Source of the DNA: Rhodanobacter sp. A1T4 | GTDB lineage: Bacteria; Pseudomonadota; Gammaproteobacteria; Xanthomonadales; Rhodanobacteraceae | Direction: 5' to 3' | DNA: 64,000 nucleotides | Assembly (NCBI RefSeq): GCF_014207185.1 | Contig: NZ_JACHCP010000006.1 | Coordinates: forward strand, 372,001-436,000 | Shown: positions 61,100-64,000 of the stretch, piece by piece | How positions within the stretch are numbered: position 1 is the first letter of the stretch | Layout of the letters: each line of letters opens with the position of its first letter | The notes under the pieces: model-generated | The model's database searches: none | Told to the model about the DNA's origin: nothing | The model's input: the letters and a program-made list of their open reading frames with translations, nothing else | Position numbers and translations under genes: made by a program

Positions 61100-63805
61100 A
61101 TGATGTTGAACAAGCTCAAACCCCTGACATGGAGCGTATTGCTGGGTATCGGTTTGCTGGGTGGGGTGGCGCATGCCGCTGACGCCGCAGCGCCAGCCCC
61201 GGCCAGCGAAGCCGGCAACGTCACCCGCGCCACATTGAAGAACGGTTTGCGCGTGGTGATCGTGCGCGACACGCTGGCGCCGATGGTGACCACCCAGATC
61301 ACCTATCTGGCCGGTGGTTACGAGACGCCGAAGGGTTACCCCGGCACCGCGCATGCGCTGGAACACATGATGTTCCGCGACAGTACCGGCATGACCGGCG
61401 CGCAGTTGAACGAGATGACCGGCAAGATGGGTGGCGACAACAACGCCTTCACCACCAACGACGCAACCCAGTATTACTTTGTGGCGCCGTCGGCTTACCT
61501 CGACATCTTGTTGCACATCGAAGCGACCCGGATGCAGGGCTTGCTGGTCAGCGACAAGGACTGGGGACTGGAGAAGGGCGCAATCGAACAAGAGGTGTCG
61601 CGCGATATTTCCGATCCCGGTTTCCTGGCGTTCGAGAAGGCCGAGGGTGCGCTCTACGCCGGTACCGGCTACGAGGCCGATCCGCTGGGTACGCGGCCGA
61701 CGTTCGACAAGACCACCTCCGGCGTGCTGAAGCAATTCCACACCCATTGGTACGTGCCGAACAATGCGATCTTCGTGATTGTTGGTGACGTCGATCCGCA
61801 GGCCACGCTGGCTAAGGTGCAGCAACTGTTCGATCCGATTCCTCAGCGCGCCACGCCGGCGCGCGTGCCGATCGAGCTGAAACCATTCAAGCCGCAGACC
61901 ATCGCCAGCAGTACGCCACAGGGCACTGGCTCGGTGCAATTTCTGTATCGCATGCCGGGTATGCAGACGAAGGACTACGCGGCGGCACAGGTACTGATGG
62001 ACGTGCTGAGCAATGCGCGCAGCAGCCTGTCCGAGCTGGCGGCGCAGGGTAAGGTACTGACCGCCGATGCACAGATGCAGCCGTTCACCCGCGGCGGCAT
62101 CGGTGTGGTCGAGGCCAGCTTCCCCAAGGGCGGCGACGCAAAGCAGACGCAGGCCAGTCTCGATGCAGTCGTCGCACAGCTGCTCAAGGAAGGCGTATCG
62201 CCCGAGCTGGTCGATGCCGCCAAGCGCTCCGAACTGGCCCAGGCCGAGTTCAACAAGAATAGTGCAGTGACTCTGGCGAGCGCGTGGTCGCAGGCACTGG
62301 CATGGCAGGGCGTGGATTCACCCGAGGCGGCCGAAAAACTGATTGGCGGCGTGACGGTCGACGATGTCAACCGTGTGGCGCGTGAGTATCTGAAATCGCA
62401 TCAGCGCATTACCGTGGTGCTGACGCCGAGCGAGGACGGCAAGCGTCCGCCGGACAGCAGCGGCTTTGGCGGTACCGAATCGTTTGGTGGCGACGACAAG
62501 CTCGACGCGCCGCTGCCGGAATGGGCCGAGAAGGCGCTCGGCACGTTGCAGATGCCGCATTGGACGTTGGCGCCTACCGATATGACGCTGGCCAATGGCC
62601 TGCGTTTGATCGTGCAACCGGAAAGCATCAGCAAGACGGTGACCGTGGTCGGCCACGTCGATCATGACGCTGGCCTGCAGGAGCCGGCGGGGCAGGAGGG
62701 TGTCGGTCGGCTGCTGGCCTCGCTGTTCGATTACGGCACCACCAACCTCGATCGCACCGCCTTCCACAAGGCGCTGGATGACATCTCCGCCACGGCGTCG
62801 GGCGGCAGCGATTTCAAGCTCGCCGTGCCCAGCGGCGCATTCGACAAGGGCATGCAGCTATTGGCCGACAACGAGTTGCATCCGGCGCTGCCGCCACAGG
62901 CGTTCGAGGTGCAGCGCAGCACGCTGGCGCGTACGCTCGCCGGCGAGATCGAATCGCCCGAGTACAAGATGTTCCACGCGTTGACCAAGGGCATGTTGCC
63001 GGCGGGTGACTCCGGCTTGCGCGAGGCATTGCCGACCACGGTGAACGCGCTGACCCTGCCGAACGTAAAAAGCTATTTCGACGCGACCTATCGTCCCGAT
63101 CTGACCACCCTTGTCGTGGTCGGCGATGTGACGCCGGAACAGGCCAAGGCCACCGTCGAAAAATATTTCGGCGATTGGAAGGCCAGCGGACCCAAGCCCA
63201 ATGTGATCCCGAAGCCAGTGCCGCTGCATCCGGCCGCCTACACCGTAGTCAATAACTCGTTTGCATCGCAGGACCAGGTGTTGATGGGCCAGATGCTCGA
63301 TCTGAATCTGACCAATTCTGACCGCTACGCGATGAACCTCGGCAATGACGTGCTGGGTGGCAACGGCTTCGCCTCGCGTCTGATGGTGGACGTGCGCGTC
63401 AAGCACGGCTACGCCTACGGCGCCAGTTCCGGCCTGCGTTTCAACCGCTCACGCTCGATCTTCTTCGTGGAGTACGGCAGTGATCCGGGCAAGGTCGCAC
63501 CGGTCGATGGTCTGATCCGGCAGAACCTGGCCGATATGCAGAATAAGCCGGTGAAGCCGGAGGAGCTGGTCAACGCGCGCCAGTTCGAGATCCGCTCGAT
63601 TCCCCTGGGCGTGTCCAGCGTTGATCAAATCGCCAGCTCGCTGGTGGGCTGGGCTTACAAGGGCCAGCCGCTGGACGAGCCGATGGTTGCCGCCAAGTAC
63701 TACCTCAACCTCACCGCACCGCAGGTGCAGGACGCGTTCAAGAAATACCTGCAACCGGCGCATATCGTGCAGGTGGTGCAAGGGCCTGCTCCATCGACAC
63801 ATTGA
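61100..63805 (+). CDS. Exported M16 family zinc metallopeptidase
   Basis: A 901-residue protein with a signal peptide (residues 1-27) and two M16 halves. The N-terminal half is catalytic, with the inverted zinc motif HALEH at 85-89 and the third ligand in KGAIEQEV; the C-terminal half (about 480-901) lacks the motif and contributes to the substrate chamber. Pitrilysin/insulinase-type enzymes degrade short peptides. Secreted or periplasmic members are common in Xanthomonadales. Adjacent ATGs at 61100 and 61103 are both possible starts. Confidence 0.95.
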   Translation: MMLNKLKPLTWSVLLGIGLLGGVAHAADAAAPAPASEAGNVTRATLKNGLRVVIVRDTLAPMVTTQITYLAGGYETPKGYPGTAHALEHMMFRDSTGMTGAQLNEMTGKMGGDNNAFTTNDATQYYFVAPSAYLDILLHIEATRMQGLLVSDKDWGLEKGAIEQEVSRDISDPGFLAFEKAEGALYAGTGYEADPLGTRPTFDKTTSGVLKQFHTHWYVPNNAIFVIVGDVDPQATLAKVQQLFDPIPQRATPARVPIELKPFKPQTIASSTPQGTGSVQFLYRMPGMQTKDYAAAQVLMDVLSNARSSLSELAAQGKVLTADAQMQPFTRGGIGVVEASFPKGGDAKQTQASLDAVVAQLLKEGVSPELVDAAKRSELAQAEFNKNSAVTLASAWSQALAWQGVDSPEAAEKLIGGVTVDDVNRVAREYLKSHQRITVVLTPSEDGKRPPDSSGFGGTESFGGDDKLDAPLPEWAEKALGTLQMPHWTLAPTDMTLANGLRLIVQPESISKTVTVVGHVDHDAGLQEPAGQEGVGRLLASLFDYGTTNLDRTAFHKALDDISATASGGSDFKLAVPSGAFDKGMQLLADNELHPALPPQAFEVQRSTLARTLAGEIESPEYKMFHALTKGMLPAGDSGLREALPTTVNALTLPNVKSYFDATYRPDLTTLVVVGDVTPEQAKATVEKYFGDWKASGPKPNVIPKPVPLHPAAYTVVNNSFASQDQVLMGQMLDLNLTNSDRYAMNLGNDVLGGNGFASRLMVDVRVKHGYAYGASSGLRFNRSRSIFFVEYGSDPGKVAPVDGLIRQNLADMQNKPVKPEELVNARQFEIRSIPLGVSSVDQIASSLVGWAYKGQPLDEPMVAAKYYLNLTAPQVQDAFKKYLQPAHIVQVVQGPAPSTH

Positions 63806-63824
63806 TCTGACACGCACAACAAAC

Positions 63825-63847
63825 CGGCCCGCCATGACAGCGGGCCG
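63825..63847. terminator. Rho-independent terminator after the M16 peptidase gene
   Basis: An 8-bp perfect stem, CGGCCCGC and GCGGGCCG, with a 7-base loop, followed on the plus strand by ATTTTTATTT. It lies between convergent genes and may serve both. Confidence 0.88.
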
Positions 63848-63856
63848 ATTTTTATT

Positions 63857-64000
63857 TCAGACGGCAGACAGCTTGGCGTGTCGAGGTCGCTCAAGGTTCG
63901 GCAGAAACACGGTGATCAAGCCCATCAGCGGTAGATACGCGCACAGTCGGTAGACATACTCGATGCCATGGCTGTCGGCCACATGCCCCAGCACCGCCGC
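63857..64000 (-). CDS. MFS transporter, C-terminal part (partial)
   Basis: On the minus strand a frame runs from the window edge to a stop at 63857-63859. The 47 residues include HVADSHGIEYVYRLC and LPLMGLITVFLPNLE, a membrane helix followed by a short basic tail. This matches the last helix of the major facilitator superfamily, with most resemblance to fosmidomycin-resistance-type (Fsr) exporters. The rest of the gene lies beyond the window, so substrate and completeness are unknown. Confidence 0.72.
   Translation of the reverse strand, partial: AAVLGHVADSHGIEYVYRLCAYLPLMGLITVFLPNLERPRHAKLSAV

Overview
The window looks like chromosomal DNA of a gammaproteobacterium of the order Xanthomonadales, most likely the Rhodanobacteraceae side (Dyella, Luteibacter or Rhodanobacter-like). 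The reasons are the high GC content, the dense run of secreted peptidases, and a set of housekeeping and conserved genes typical of that group (YaeQ, DUF1415, YkgJ-type cysteine cluster protein, class 2 PyrD, MurB, SelO, RsmC/RsuA). This placement is an inference from gene content; no rRNA operon is present.

Layout. 1-4208: two paralogous membrane-anchored TPR-GGDEF diguanylate cyclases (the first cut by the window edge) flank a GNAT acetyltransferase and a small acidic cysteine-containing protein. 4286-13480: aldo/keto reductase, secreted M28 peptidase, a TetR regulator facing a metallo-hydrolase/SDR operon across two near-identical palindromic operators, a retropepsin-like protease, a class C beta-lactamase-fold hydrolase and a Sel1-repeat protein. 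13561-24792: mainly exported enzymes on the minus strand (M14 carboxypeptidase-like, S9 peptidase, M28 peptidase, EreA/ChaN-like protein, GH18 chitinase), plus one plus-strand methyltransferase. 24949-28902: small conserved proteins, a pseudouridine-synthase-like protein that lacks the catalytic Asp, a luciferase-like monooxygenase and a RIO kinase.

28983-30450 reads as a small cluster of integron gene cassettes without an integrase: three short minus-strand genes separated by attC-like sites, one of which (29564-29623) is a textbook 60-bp site. 30817-42352: FKBP lipoprotein, YaeQ, trypsin-like protease, RluA-type synthase, OPT transporter, an mprF-virJ pair (lipid aminoacylation with a probable partner hydrolase) and a membrane glycosyltransferase. 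42552-42818 is the remnant of an insertion sequence. 43019-47088 is an ECF42-type sigma factor cluster with two DGPF/YciI proteins, GST, PhnB-like and DUF899 proteins; TGTCGA-type candidate promoters precede its first and last genes.

47202-51675 holds rRNA modification genes (rsmC, rsuA), a YkgJ protein, DUF1415 and selO. A tRNA-Arg(CCT) at 51749-51825 borders a markedly AT-rich stretch (about 51840-55017) with a glycosyltransferase remnant and a large YfhO-type membrane protein, probably acquired horizontally. 55210-63805 returns to core genes (amaB-type aldehyde dehydrogenase, SDR, a methyltransferase preceded by a repeat-encoding leader ORF, pyrD, murB, M16 peptidase). The window ends inside an MFS transporter gene on the minus strand.
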